Source of the DNA: Istiophorus platypterus
Taxonomy: Eukaryota > Chordata > Actinopteri > Istiophoriformes > Istiophoridae
Assembly: GCA_016859345.1 (NCBI GenBank)
Contig: CM029121.1
Location: forward strand, 1,165,829-1,229,828
Length of the DNA: 64,000 nt
Direction: 5' to 3'
The translations under genes were made by a program, and so were the position numbers. Positions 11,447 through 23,184 of this stretch are shown in pieces. Below the pieces are notes generated by a model. It was given only the letters and a program-made list of their open reading frames with translations, did no database searches and was not told the origin of the DNA. How positions within the stretch are numbered: the stretch's first letter is position 1; the number at the start of each line of letters is the position of its first letter.

Positions 11447-14400
11447 TCATACAAAGGGATAGTATGGATGAGACTTGACTCTGAGAAACAAAACAACTAA
11501 CACTGTGAAAATATTTACACCTGGCAGAAGACTGTTGGTGCAGTATTTGTGTGTTTACTTACTCTTCAAGCAAGGCGGATCTCCACCCTCGGTCCAATCC
11601 TCTTAGTGTTCTCATGTCTTCTTCGGGCAGACTGAAGTCAAAGATCTGCAAAATGTTCCACCAGTATTGAAATAGATTTGGCCAGAATTTTTTACCGGCA
11701 GTTACAGTGATGCCCTTTTTTTTGTTTCTTTCTTTTTAAGTCACAGACAATAGTGTTTTAGTATCCCTATGGTTCAAGTAAGAAAGAAGCCCATCTGAAG
11801 TCAAATACATCATGTTTGAGCTGAATGCCCATTTTGTCAACTTAACCAGTAAAAGGTGAAATCGATACCCCAAATCATCCATTTGTCCACAGTATATCAT
11901 TGGTGCTCCATGCTAAAACTTTGTGATGAGTGATAAAAATACTAGCATTATCCAACATGAAGAGGTGGAGATATAGCCATAGTGGTTTTAGCACATATTA
12001 ATATGTATTTTCAGTTAGTAAACCCATGGATTAGATTATTATGTGACCATATAATATGTGCATGATTGATATTTGGTGTTTTAGGCTCTTGTCACTACCT
12101 AAAAGGAAATTCCAAGCTCAGCACAACAGGGAATGGGGAGTGACAATTTCTGCCCTGAGACCAACAACTGCAGTGGTGGCACCAAAGGAAGCAATTAATA
12201 ACAGAATGAAGTGGCAACAGGGGTGGAAGCAAAAATAAGCAGGGTTGTCATGAGAAGATTATGCCATGTGAGTGGAGTGGCGAACTTGAATTCGCTACCC
12301 AAAAAAATCTTGCAGGCTCCACTTAAGCAGCTAATCACATTTTTTAAATCCACACTAGCTGCAGGGCCAACTGTGACAATGCTGGTTATTCAGCTGAAGG
12401 CTTTAGTGTTTATGAAAGCCATATGTTCTCTGGACTCCACCACCAGAATATCCTCTAAGCATGGCAAGGTGACTCCCAAGGAAGGTTGGCAGTCATAGGT
12501 TTTCAGGGGCAGGGAGCTGGTTGACTTAGAGACAGAAGCAGGAAGGAAATTAGCCAACTGAGGTGCAGGCTGGAAGCCAGCAGGCCCAGGGCTAGTTGAC
12601 TCAGAAGCAGGCAGGTGGCTAGCTTGAGGCTAGCCAACTCAAGGGCAGGAGCAGACAGGTTAGCTGACTCAGGGGAAGGTAGCAGGCTAACAAACCCAGG
12701 TCTTACTATCTGGGGTGGCCAAGGCCTACAGGCAGATGCTTGCCAGATTGAAAGCAGACTGCAGGTTAGCAGGTCCAAGGCTAGCTGATTTGGAGACAAG
12801 CTAGAGGCTAGCATGCCCAATACTAGATGGCAGGAAGCACGTATGCCTCCTTGAGTTCCTCGTCAGGCGACACCACGCCCACTGGGTTCATGTCTGGCCA
12901 GGTCATAGACAACACATTTGGTGTAGGGAGCACAGACAGGGAGGACCCAAATGCAAACAGGCAGCCAGGCAGGTAGCAAGTAACAGACAACGTGGTGAGA
13001 ATGGGAGTCCACAGCATAAAGAGCACAAAGGTTGAATCATTGTAACATGCTACAATCCGGCAGCGTGTAGGTGGAACAGGAATGTTGAAATACTTGCTGG
13101 ATACTTGAGAAACTGGCAACAGGGGTGTGAATGGGAGGGGGAAGTTAGGTGAGTGGGACAGGGAGGAAAGTCTGAGGACAACTAGTGGGCCGATTGAGAA
13201 GAGCAGGAGACATGCAGAATGAACAAAATGAACGGCTGGGACAGGAATCATGACAGATAGAAAGAGTGAAGATAAAAAGTAGAGAGGGAAGAAAAGTTGT
13301 TACCTTTGTGTTTTCAAGAATGTGATGAGGCTTTTCACTCTTAGGAATGACTGCAATACCCTGCTGCACATGGTACCTCAGTAATACCTGTGAGGACACC
13401 AATGTTATTGACAAAGAAGTACACACATACACATATACAGTACAGTTGCTGAAGCTGACCTGAGCAGAGCTGCGTCTGTGCTTTTTGGCTATATCTGCAA
13501 TGACTGGGTCCTCCAGGAGCTTATGTGGATCAGTGTTTCCTCTGATCCTATGACCGGCAAGAAACAACAGAGCTTTCTATGTCATAAATACTGTTTATAG
13601 TTATAATGTTACTGCATCCTACTTACATCTGTGTTAGAAACATCAAAGACACCTCAACTTGCCTGGAGTCAGGTGCTGATATCTATCCTTATGAGCTGTG
13701 AATTTCATCAGATTACTTATTACTGACCTCAATAAGCTTTGCCTTAATTACAACCTCTGAGCTTAAGAGAATGAAGCCTGTATCATAAAAATGAAGTAAG
13801 GTACCATGAGATCTGTTGACCCCCTGAGCTTGCAAAGCTAGACTAAATCAGTGAGGTAGATACTTCACAACTCCTCAAGTTCTATTTTGTACTTATGAGG
13901 AGTCTGAAAGTAGAAGTTTAAACTGATAGAGCCATTGTCAGTATCTACTGTATATCTATATGCACAGTGCACACTCAATGACAAGGGCCAAATTCATTCA
14001 GTTCTTGAAGACAAAAAGCTAAATAAGTGTCCTGTTAACATGGTTTTCATTGAATTATGACACTTAAGAGGGACATGCATCTATCAGTGTGTGTGGTTTT
14101 TCACTTTATTGTTGTTTGATTTGTTTAATTAGGCCTTTCAGATCTTCAATACTGTGTAAGAAACATTTATCCCATTTATAAATAAACTGTGAACTACTAT
14201 AAGTCAGTAGAGTGTGTGAGTGAGGCTGTGATTCTTACAGCTGTGGTGGTCGTGCAGGTGAGCCAAAGGGGCTGTAGGCAGTCAGGATGATGTTCTTCGA
14301 CTTACAGAACTCAATCATCTCTGTCTGCACTAAGTAGGGATGTAGCTCTACCTATGGGCGATATAAACAATGGGCACCCATGGATGCTGATTTGGATATT

Positions 14401-17400
14401 GATTTTGATTGTTTTGATGTGCAGACTTTCTCCTCCGCATGTCAATAAAGGAGTTAAATATGCAAATATACCTGATTGACAGCAGGGGGCACCTTACACA
14501 GAGCAAGAAGTCTCTCTAGCTGCAGGATGTTGAAGTTGGACACACCGATGCTCTTCACCTTACCTGAAGCTTGCAAGGCTTCCATCCCCTGCAAAAACAA
14601 CAACAAACAGTGACGCTAAATACATATCTACCAGCTGCTCTAAAAGGCTTTTTTGATTTGACTGAAAAAAAATCATCAATCTCCTTCCCATGGCAGATAG
14701 CTGAAGCTAGGGACTGGAAATCATACTCTCTAGAAAAATATTAAAACTAGAGAAAATCTAATTTTCTTTTCTGCAACTGGGATATCAATCTGAGGCAATT
14801 CTCCGTAGGTACAAGATGTTGTGAATAAATATGTAGAACTGCATTTATAATATCACTTTTACATGAAAATTTGATCATTGATATTACAACTTTAGTAGTA
14901 GTTTAACTTATTAGTAGTAGTTTATTTTCATTATTTTTAGTACATTTCTTAACATTTCAAACCGATGAGGAAGTTGGGCTATAACTGAAGAACTATTCAG
15001 ATCTTAAATGAGGAAAAATCAAAAACGGATAGACACATCCCAGTAGCCTGCATTCAGAAACAAAGAGACTGCATGTGTCCTTACCCTCCATACATCTACA
15101 TAGTCAGTGTCAGAGGTCAGCATCTCTCCGTCCTTTTTCGGGAAAATCTCATCACCAATTTTCTATGGAGAAATTAAAAGGTATACAAATACCTCCTAAA
15201 AAAAGATACAACATGTGTACTTCTCAGAGTTTCATACTGCCTCCCTATTTCAAAGATATTTAGCAAATTTAGCAAACATGAACAGCCAGAAATTACTCTT
15301 AAAGAAATACTTTCAATAATGACATTTTTGATATTGAACAATGAATAAAATGACGTGGTAATTCCTACAGGTTGCTGATACTGACAAACCTGTATTGACT
15401 GTAATGTTTGACCCACAGCTTTCACTAACACCCCATGTAAAAGGTTTCTAATCCCACTTCCAGCAGATGCAGGCAGCTGTTTTCAGCAGATTCTGATAAG
15501 CTCTGAGAGACCTACTGTATGCTATCCATCAGGACCAAACAGAAGAGAAAGCTAGCAACTAGCAGCTTAAGACCCAAATATTTTCTATATTTTCTATATA
15601 TTTGCACTCCTAGTACAGTGAGACAATACCAAAACAGAGTTTATATTGAGGTTGCAATACATTATAATACATGCCTTTTTACCATTTCATCATCATTTCA
15701 GCTTTTAACACACTGATCTTAAAAAATTCCATCTGCCTCAGTCAAAGATATTTTTCCAACCCAGGCCAAGGACTTCTCAGACAAGGCAGGATAAGGGGTT
15801 GTAAAATAGTTAATACAAAATACTTTTAGGATGTTATGCTCAACCTTTAGTCCAACAGGGAAATGCACAAGGTAAAGATCCAGGTAGTCTAACTGGAGAT
15901 CATTCAGGGACTTGTTCAGGCATACAGGGATGTCCTCTAGGTCATGGTGGGTAAGCCACAGCTATAAACAAAACATACAGAACAGTAGGGTAAAGAGGAA
16001 AAAAATAAAATCATATAAATAACATATAAGGAAGCATATCTAAATATTGTTAAACATAATGATTTTAAATACTGAAAAGACCTTTTAAAAATCCAAGCAC
16101 TTAGTGATGCATAACATATTGTAAAATATATTGCTTTTTTAAAAAATGATTTAAATAAATCAAAAGGTTTTTTGAGCAAATCAGAAAACACCAAGGAATC
16201 CTTGTTCACATTCAAAACATGGTTTGTGTTTGACAAGTATTTCTTTTCCCACGCTTTGTAGTTTATAAATGACAAAATGTGTGAACGGGTAAGATGCAAT
16301 TCCCCTTCATCTTGTTGCACCCTGGCCTTGCCACGACAACTGTTCTCTTAAGTACCCACCTTACTGACAATGAACATGTCCTGGCGCCTGATGATGCCCT
16401 GCTGCATCTTGGAGCGCAGAGCCTTGCCAATATCCACCTCATTTCTGTAACTGTAAGCGGTGTCTATGTGGCGGTAGCCAGCAGCGATGGCAGCCTCTAC
16501 TGCGCCTTGGACTGAGGTGTGGGGCAGAGAGGAGGACTGCAACGAGTAAAACACTTTAGAAAAGGACTTTTCACTCTACTGCCATATTAAAACCATTAAA
16601 AGCTTTGCTGCTCTTTGCATTGTTCCATAAAGTTCATCCAGGGATTATCTCTCTAAAAGTACTGCACAATATAAAATGCATTATGGAGTTTAATAGAAGC
16701 TGCCAATCTTCTCAGAATTCGTCTTTTCCCAGTCCTTCTGTTATATATCAGTACTTATAGTGATGTCCCAAACTTCCCATTGTGTGGTCAAGGAAATAGT
16801 TATTCATTTTTGAATGATGAGAAGTATCATTTAGCATGGCTGACCATAAAGACCAGAAACAGGGGACAACAGGTAACCAAGTTCTGTCCAAATGTAACAA
16901 AATCCAGTTCCTAGCTGGAGTTTTGTCATCACCATGAGGTTGCCAAGAATTCACTCAAGTTGTTGGTACATAATGACCAAAACCACAAGCTGTCATTTTT
17001 AATATTAAGTATTTTTTTCTATATGGATCGAACAAATGAGTTATAACTTAATAGTAAACTTTAGAGGTTCTGGTAGGCAGATATTGTTACCTTTGCAAAG
17101 AGCCAGTCCAGCAGTTTCCCCATTAATGCTAAGCTAAGCTAACTGGTTAGTGACTATACTTCATATTTAATGGACTGACATGAGCTCTGACTCTGAAAGT
17201 GAAATTGCTGCCACAACACAAAAGTAATCTAGCACAACCTAAAAATATACAATAAATAGTATTATAACATAAGTAGCATAGGAGGCAGACAGTTAAATAA
17301 AGTAACCCAATCCATATATCCCAGAGAAAAAGTCATAATGAGTAAGTCTTTGAGTTTTTGGCAAGGTGAGGAACATAGAGTCCTTGGGTCTATGGCCATT

Positions 17401-19900
17401 GTTTTACCACTGCATCATATCGAAAAGTCTATTAATAGATTTATTTACAAATAACAGGGCTGTAAATCTGCCATAAACTTGAAGCCAATGCAAGTACTTC
17501 AGAACAGGTGTGATGTGAGCACTTTCTCTGTTCCAAAAAGATCAGAGCATTTTGCACCCTGGCCCTGCTACGACAACTGTTCTCTTAAGTACCCACCTTA
17601 CTGACAATGAACATGTCCTGGCGCCTGATGATGCCCTGCTGCATCTTGGAGCGCAGAGCCTTGCCAATATCCAACTCATTTCTGTAACTGTAAGCGGTGT
17701 CTATGTGGCGTTATACCTTAACGTAAAACCCTGCAGTATAAATCTAGGTTTTTGAGCCAGTGCTTCCTCATTTTATCAACTAGTGCAGCGCCCCTTCAAA
17801 ATGTTCTTGATATCTCATTCAAAATTTTGTGCAGTCATCTAATCATCATCATCTAATATCCACATCAGTGATCAAAATATACTAGACCACAAATTCAGAT
17901 GGATGCTGTGACACATACACTTGCCAATCTTTAAAGTAGACCTAGTTAAAACTAAGAGATTAAGAGGATGTTGATTTATTTTAATGGTCATTTAGGAGGC
18001 TGTAGTTTGTGGTGCCTTTGAACTGTATTGGCTTATATTGAGAGTTGTTCCTAATATTTTGTCCACCCTATTTATATGAATTAAGATTATCAACATCCTC
18101 TTCAACAGATTAAATAAAAACTGAACATTTTTATCCTCATGATAGCATTATATTTTATAGGTATTTTAAATTACGCTATGTTCTTTTTTTATATAGTTAA
18201 CTGAATGAATGTCAAGTGAGTATGGATTAATTTAGATACTGTGTATCATAGTAATCCTTTTCCTGAACGGGGTAATGAGTATTTTTACCTAAGAACTTGA
18301 CTTAAAACTTAAACTGGGTATGACATCAATTTATTTCATCACTTAAGTAATATGCAGTTTTGAAAATCACTAGCAAATGTATTTTTGCATCAGCAAGGAA
18401 AATATTGAAACAATTTAATGTCACTTTAAGCCTTTTTGTCAGAAAGGAAACAGCAATTATACAACAGCCAAACAACGTTAGCTGATTTATGGTGTAACAT
18501 TAAGTTACCATAACAGCAGCAGTGCATTAGTAACTTGTTGCTCCTGTTAATAATCCTAATGTATCATGGTGCTGCGGTGAGGATAAAATAGTGCTTGCTG
18601 TCTGCTTGCTCAGCAAAGCTCTTCATGATGCTTTCGCTTCAAGTGACAATGCAGAGCTGTATTACTGCTGTGATTTTCAATTTACAGAGGTTGGATCTCT
18701 GTCTAAAATAGTCCCACGCTTTAGTTGATTCCGTTTGAGGTTATGTAGCTGCAGCTTGTTTTCTAGGGAATTCGTGCATTGACCTGGTGAAGTGACCTGT
18801 GTGACGCAATGTTGTCTAAAGGATGATGTTGGCTGCATGGAGCCTCCCAGCACTACCCAACTGTTGTTTCCCGTAATATGTTTCTCAAGAACTGTTCATT
18901 CAAAACACTTCACAGTTGACACTATACTCCCTTGAGTACTCAACAATACACATTGGAAGTTTGAAGTTTATTGGATAAGCTGTTATCAAGAAGACTGAAG
19001 GACAGACAGAAAGGGATTGCTCCATTAATTAATGAGATTAAGGGACTTTCAGTTATAAACAGTTAGGTTTTGGTTCACAGTTTAGCTTTTGTCAGGGTTT
19101 TTTTGATTTGTTTTTCATTTTGGGACGTACATTCATCAATGAAGCTAGAGCCAGAATTCAGTTCCCTTAGCTCAGCTTAAAGAAAATCAAGAAGCAAGCT
19201 GCTATTTTTGCTCTATCTAAAGATGAAAAACAGGCCTATGAACACACCTAAAGCGAACAAATTATATCTGGTTTGTTTATTATGAACAAAAGCAGAAATT
19301 TGTCACCGAGGATTTGGTTCCATAGGAAGCTATGTGCTAGAACTAAATCTCTCTTGTTATCTTGTCATCAGGATGATGGTGAGAGGCAAACAGAGGAGAC
19401 TCCAGGAAGTCACATTTTGTTTTTCGCAAAAATTTAAAAAACAAGATATAACATGTCATGTTACTTAGTAATCTTAGTGTTCACAGGCATATTTTTGAAA
19501 TTAGAGCCAAGCTACTTGTTCACTTGACTTCTGGTCAGCAAACTAACTATTGAATTTCCAATTATGGTTTTAATAAAGGAACTAGGATTTGTATGGCATC
19601 ACTTGCCATTTGACCAAGAGAAGGATATAAATAATAATAAATACAAATAATCTGCCAATCAGAATCCATTATCTTCAGTCTTCTTTTGGCTAAATCATAG
19701 GTCTTTGCAAAGCATCATTAAAAACATTACTCTTAAACTGTATGCAAAAATACAAATGAATGACAACTTAATGGATCCTTACGGTATAAAACAAATATAT
19801 GAATGAGTATTTAGGCTACCTTCCATGTCCCAAGACCCAATATTGGCATGTGTGTACCATCATTCAGCTCTATGGTCCTGGCCACTTGTGTGTCCTCCAT
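11447..19900 (-). CDS. AKR1-family aldo-keto reductase
   Basis: Ten coding exons, in transcript order: 19820-19900, 16360-16536, 15845-15961, 15085-15162, 14472-14588, 14239-14351, 13460-13547, 13304-13387, 11563-11645 and 11447-11480. They sum to 972 bases and 323 aa, the usual AKR size. The start follows from MPILGLGTWK in exon 1. A likely 5'UTR acceptor (TTTTTCTCAG) lies at 19921-19930. The catalytic tetrad is intact: D52 and Y57 (YRHIDTAYSYRNE), K86 (IVSK) and H119 (YLVHFP). NADPH-site signatures GVSNFN and VIPKSEKP are present, and the C-terminus is HPYYPF. Such enzymes reduce aldehydes, ketones or sugars with NADPH in the cytosol. The exact member (AKR1A/1B/1E-like) cannot be fixed, so no symbol is given. 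Oddities: the usual HWP after the catalytic His is HFP, and part of exon 2 is duplicated in intron 1. Confidence 0.93.
12500..12835. repeat. Degenerate minisatellite in AKR intron 8
   Basis: Imperfect reiterations of units such as 'caggctagctgactcagg' and 'gcaggcaggtggctagc' recur with variable spacing. GCTAGC/GGCTAG palindromic cores repeat many times. The minus-strand open frame across it (12503-12820) is compositional, rich in Leu and Ser, and has no gene support. Confidence 0.6.
12850..13255. repeat. Possible dispersed transposon fragment in AKR intron 8
   Basis: Phrases such as 'cacagacagggaggacccaaatgc' and 'gggacaggaatcatgaca' resemble pieces of a repeat I associate with teleost genomes. 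No terminal repeats or coding remnant were identified, so this is tentative. Confidence 0.35.
17552..17710 (-). pseudogene. Duplicated partial AKR exon 2 with its donor
   Basis: A 159-bp direct copy of 16315-16473. It covers the 3' part of AKR exon 2 (from the codons of RHIDTAY onward) plus the splice donor and about 45 bases of intron. By eye I count three mismatches and no gaps; one would change Val to Leu in RNEVDIG. The copy lacks the exon's first third and its acceptor. The nearest upstream AGs on the minus strand would splice it out of frame into a stop, so it is an inert copy. It sits in AKR intron 1, about 1.24 kb from the original. Confidence 0.9.
17760..19800. other. AKR intron 1, remainder
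   Basis: AT-rich intronic DNA. I see no exon, RNA gene or clear mobile element in it. Confidence 0.5.
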
Positions 19901-20270
19901 GGAGTACATTTATCCACAGGCTGAGAAAAACAACAAAACCAGAACTTCAGTATGCACTCGTACACAGTCAGAGCTTCCTCTTCTCTCTTTTTCCTCTTAA
20001 ACTTCAACTGCTGAGTCAACGTCCTTCCTTTTGCTTTGCTGATTTTGCTTCTCTTGTGTTTCTTTCCTTCTCTCTCTCCTGTTTCATACCCCCTCACAAT
20101 ATCTTTCTCTCTCCCCTTCTGCCTTATCAGTCTCATAGTTAATTATTGGACAACACACAAAGTACTTCACCAACGTGAAGTATTTATGTGTACACACAGT
20201 AAGTAAGGAGGAGCATGTTGCAAAGGTCACTTTTCTCATAGCATAGGGGTAAAGTGCAGTATCAGTAAAA

Positions 20271-20341
<71 letters not shown>
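20271..20341. repeat. (CA)n microsatellite
   Basis: A CA tract of about 70 bp upstream of the first AKR coding exon. It is joined at its right side to a 'CCCTTACCCTAACCTTAACC' dispersed-repeat segment. Confidence 0.95.
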
Positions 20342-20343
<2 letters not shown>

Positions 20344-20384
20344 TTGTCCTTCTACCATTGTGAGGATGAGTACGTTGACACATG

Positions 20385-20460
20385 TATTTCCTAGCCCCTT
20401 ACCCTAACCTTAACCATCACAACTAAATGCCAAACCCCAACCGTTACCCCCCTACACACG
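20385..20460. repeat. CCCTAACC-type dispersed segment
   Basis: The sequence 'tagccccttaccctaacctt aaccatcacaactaaatgcc' resembles telomere repeats. It also matches a phrase common in fish dispersed repeats, so a repeat origin is more likely than an interstitial telomere. Confidence 0.5.
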
Positions 20461-21539
20461 CTTTGCTGTAATATTCCCTGTTCAACATTAGATGGGGATA
20501 TTGTATCACTGTGCTATGCAACCAGAGTACAAAGATGTAGATTTGTTGGAAACAAAATAAGAATATAAAAGTATATAATAAATACAGATAAAGCTAAAAA
20601 ATAAAACCTTTTTGCCATTAAACAACTCTATCCAGGTTTTGTATGGTGTAGGTCTATACTTCATAGCAACTTAATTTCTTTAAAAAGATACTCATCAGTT
20701 GATGTAGTTTTTTTAGACATTTGATATTTAACATTTGAATCAATCTTTATCAGTTTCTCTGGGGAATGTTTAGGACTGGATTGAATATTCCTACCAGAAG
20801 CAGGCAACCTTCCTGAGTCCCCAAAAGTCTCAAATTCAATGTGTTTCATTTGGTTTGTGGTAATATGATGACTGAATATATGCCTGGGAATATGGCCTTG
20901 GATTATTACCTGTCCTGACTATATTTGACAAGCATACATATTATCAGTATTCAGAGGTGTGATGTGGTTCAATGTGTTTTTTTTAATTATGAAACTATTA
21001 GCAAAACTACTAAATAAAATTTTGTGACTGTAAAAATATATACAGTATATGTGCCTTTTTATATGACACAATTAACATACAAACAATAAAAAGAGAAAAT
21101 CTTGATAAAAAGCATGACCATGCAGTCTAACACATTGCATGGATTCATTTTCTAGCACAAGCAAAGTATAAAGAGGATTACCAATGCATGTTTTTAAAAA
21201 TCAATACTGAATGTATATACCTCTTCTAACTGTGGATCAGAAAATAAAGAACAGGCATAAAATATCAAAATGTCATAGCAAAGAAGCCCGCATGTACATT
21301 ATGCACCATCTATGATCCAGCAGTGGATGTCAAAGAGGTTACATTACATAGACATACAAAGCATTACACAAATTATATAAATACACATAAACAAGTAGAA
21401 GTTAATATAAGTTGCCTGTATAAAATATAAATATTACGTCTGCTCATTTCATATGGTTTACATCAAAAATTACACTGTGAATGGAACAAGAGATATGCTG
21501 CTTACAGTGATGACAATATTAATACTGTTTTGACATCAG

Positions 21540-21540
<1 letters not shown>

Positions 21541-21605
<65 letters not shown>
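21541..21605. repeat. (AT)n microsatellite
   Basis: An AT dinucleotide tract of about 65 bp between the AKR 5' flank and the tat 3' end. It directly flanks the Tc1-like remnant on the left. Confidence 0.95.
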
Positions 21606-21607
<2 letters not shown>

Positions 21608-21674
21608 TATATACTTCTATATCTAATTTCATAACATGCTGGAATAAAACTTCAAAGCTGACTCCAGCTCAGCA

Positions 21675-22138
21675 TACACCAGTGAGCCAAAACCTTATGA
21701 CCACATATAGACAAAGTCAAAATCTCTTAACAATGGCGCATATCATGGTCTGGGATATATGAGAGGGTCAGTGAACAGGGAGGTTCTTAAAAAAAAAGTT
21801 CAACCTATTTCAATTTTTGCTGCAACACAACATGCTCTGGGATCATATGTCAAAGACTCACAAGTACATGAAACAACACACCCCATGAAAGCAGCCCCTT
21901 GCATTGTTTTAATGTAGGACAAATGTCTGTCTGAATACAGCATAAGTCTGATCTGTGGCAGTATCCCTCACAACTTACAAGACCTAAAGGATCTGCTTCT
22001 AATATTATAACCACATGGCACCTTCAGGGGATTTGTAGAGTCAATGATTTGGTAGGTCAGAGCTGATTTTAGTGGCACGCAAAGGACCAACAGCATATTC
22101 GGCAGTGATGGTCATAACGGTTTGGCTCAACAGTGTAT
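21675..22138 (+). mobile_element. Fossil, internally deleted Tc1-like transposon
   Basis: The left end reads 'cagtgagccaaaaccttatg' and the right end, reverse-complemented, 'cactgttgagccaaaccgtt', giving diverged terminal inverted repeats. Near the right end 'caacttacaagacctaaagg ... cttcaggggatttgtagagtc ... aggtcagagctg' matches the C-terminal coding end of the Tc1-type elements abundant in fish. The central transposase region is missing and no open frame remains. It lies 82 bases past the tat stop codon (tat is on minus), so tat 3'UTR probably runs into it. Confidence 0.75.
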
Positions 22139-22219
22139 GCGACAAGAGGACAGTTCATCCATCCCTAAGGCTTTGGTCTCCACAAGTCCAGAGTGTCATA
22201 ATGGTCCAACTCTGATCCA

Positions 22220-22617
22220 TCACTGGTCCAGATCATTGCTGTCGTGACTGCGGGGCTGATAGTGGCACTGGCAAAACTCTCTGATTCGGCCACAAGCTTC
22301 CAACATCATCTCCTCTGGCACTGTCACCACAATGCGGAAGAAGTGAGGGTATTCAAATGCCTTGGAGAGAACAGAACATGGATACTCTTAGGCATCAAAT
22401 TGATTACACATGTTTTTTTAGTTTGATTCTAAAGTTGAGTATGTAGGCAGATATTGGGACAAAGGGATTAGGGATATGCAGGGACAGAAGAAGGGATGGT
22501 GTCTTACGGAAGCAGGCAGACAGAAGACCGACTGCTCAATTACCAGCCGCTCAGTAAAGTCCACATCGTTCTTAAAATCTGGAAAGTTATCCATGTCAAT
22601 CCCCACCTGGACAAATG

Positions 22618-22698
<81 letters not shown>

Positions 22699-23100
22699 TT
22701 TTTCCCTCAAATAAAAAGTTTTAATTTATATTCAAACCGGAATTTTATGATAAATGGGATATTTTACATTACGGGTTAATCATCATATTCTGTGAGACAA
22801 GAAAAACTGTACTTAGTGTGTAAAATCGGTGATGTGACCCTTTTAACCACAAATCATCATGACATTAAAGACATTTGCATGTTTTTCCATGTTCAATTAC
22901 ACACACCCTTTGTACTAACCATGAGGTACATGGCTCCTGAAGGCATCACAGGGTTCAGGCCGGGGATGCTGGACAGCTCATTGAAACAAATCTCTGAGTT
23001 GGACTGAGTAAGAAACAGATGAAGCATCCAGTTAGTCTCATGTGGTACATAAAATTTTTCAGGAGCAGGGCCTAAAATACATACATTAGATTTATATATA

Positions 23101-23184
<84 letters not shown>

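Noticed and set aside
12503..12820. 105-codon minus-strand open frame
   Set aside because: It lies wholly in the degenerate minisatellite, is Leu/Ser-rich, and sits inside an AKR intron on the same strand without splice support.
17552..17710. Duplicated AKR segment as a functional alternative exon
   Set aside because: It has no acceptor of its own. The upstream CTGCAG or TTAAG sites give an immediate in-frame stop after exon 1's phase.
20385..20460. Interstitial telomere repeat
   Set aside because: The units are irregular (CCCTTACCCTAACCTTAACC) and the continuing text matches a fish dispersed repeat. A second tiny match at about 53287 (aaccctaaccctctaac) is too short to mean anything, despite lying near tinf2.
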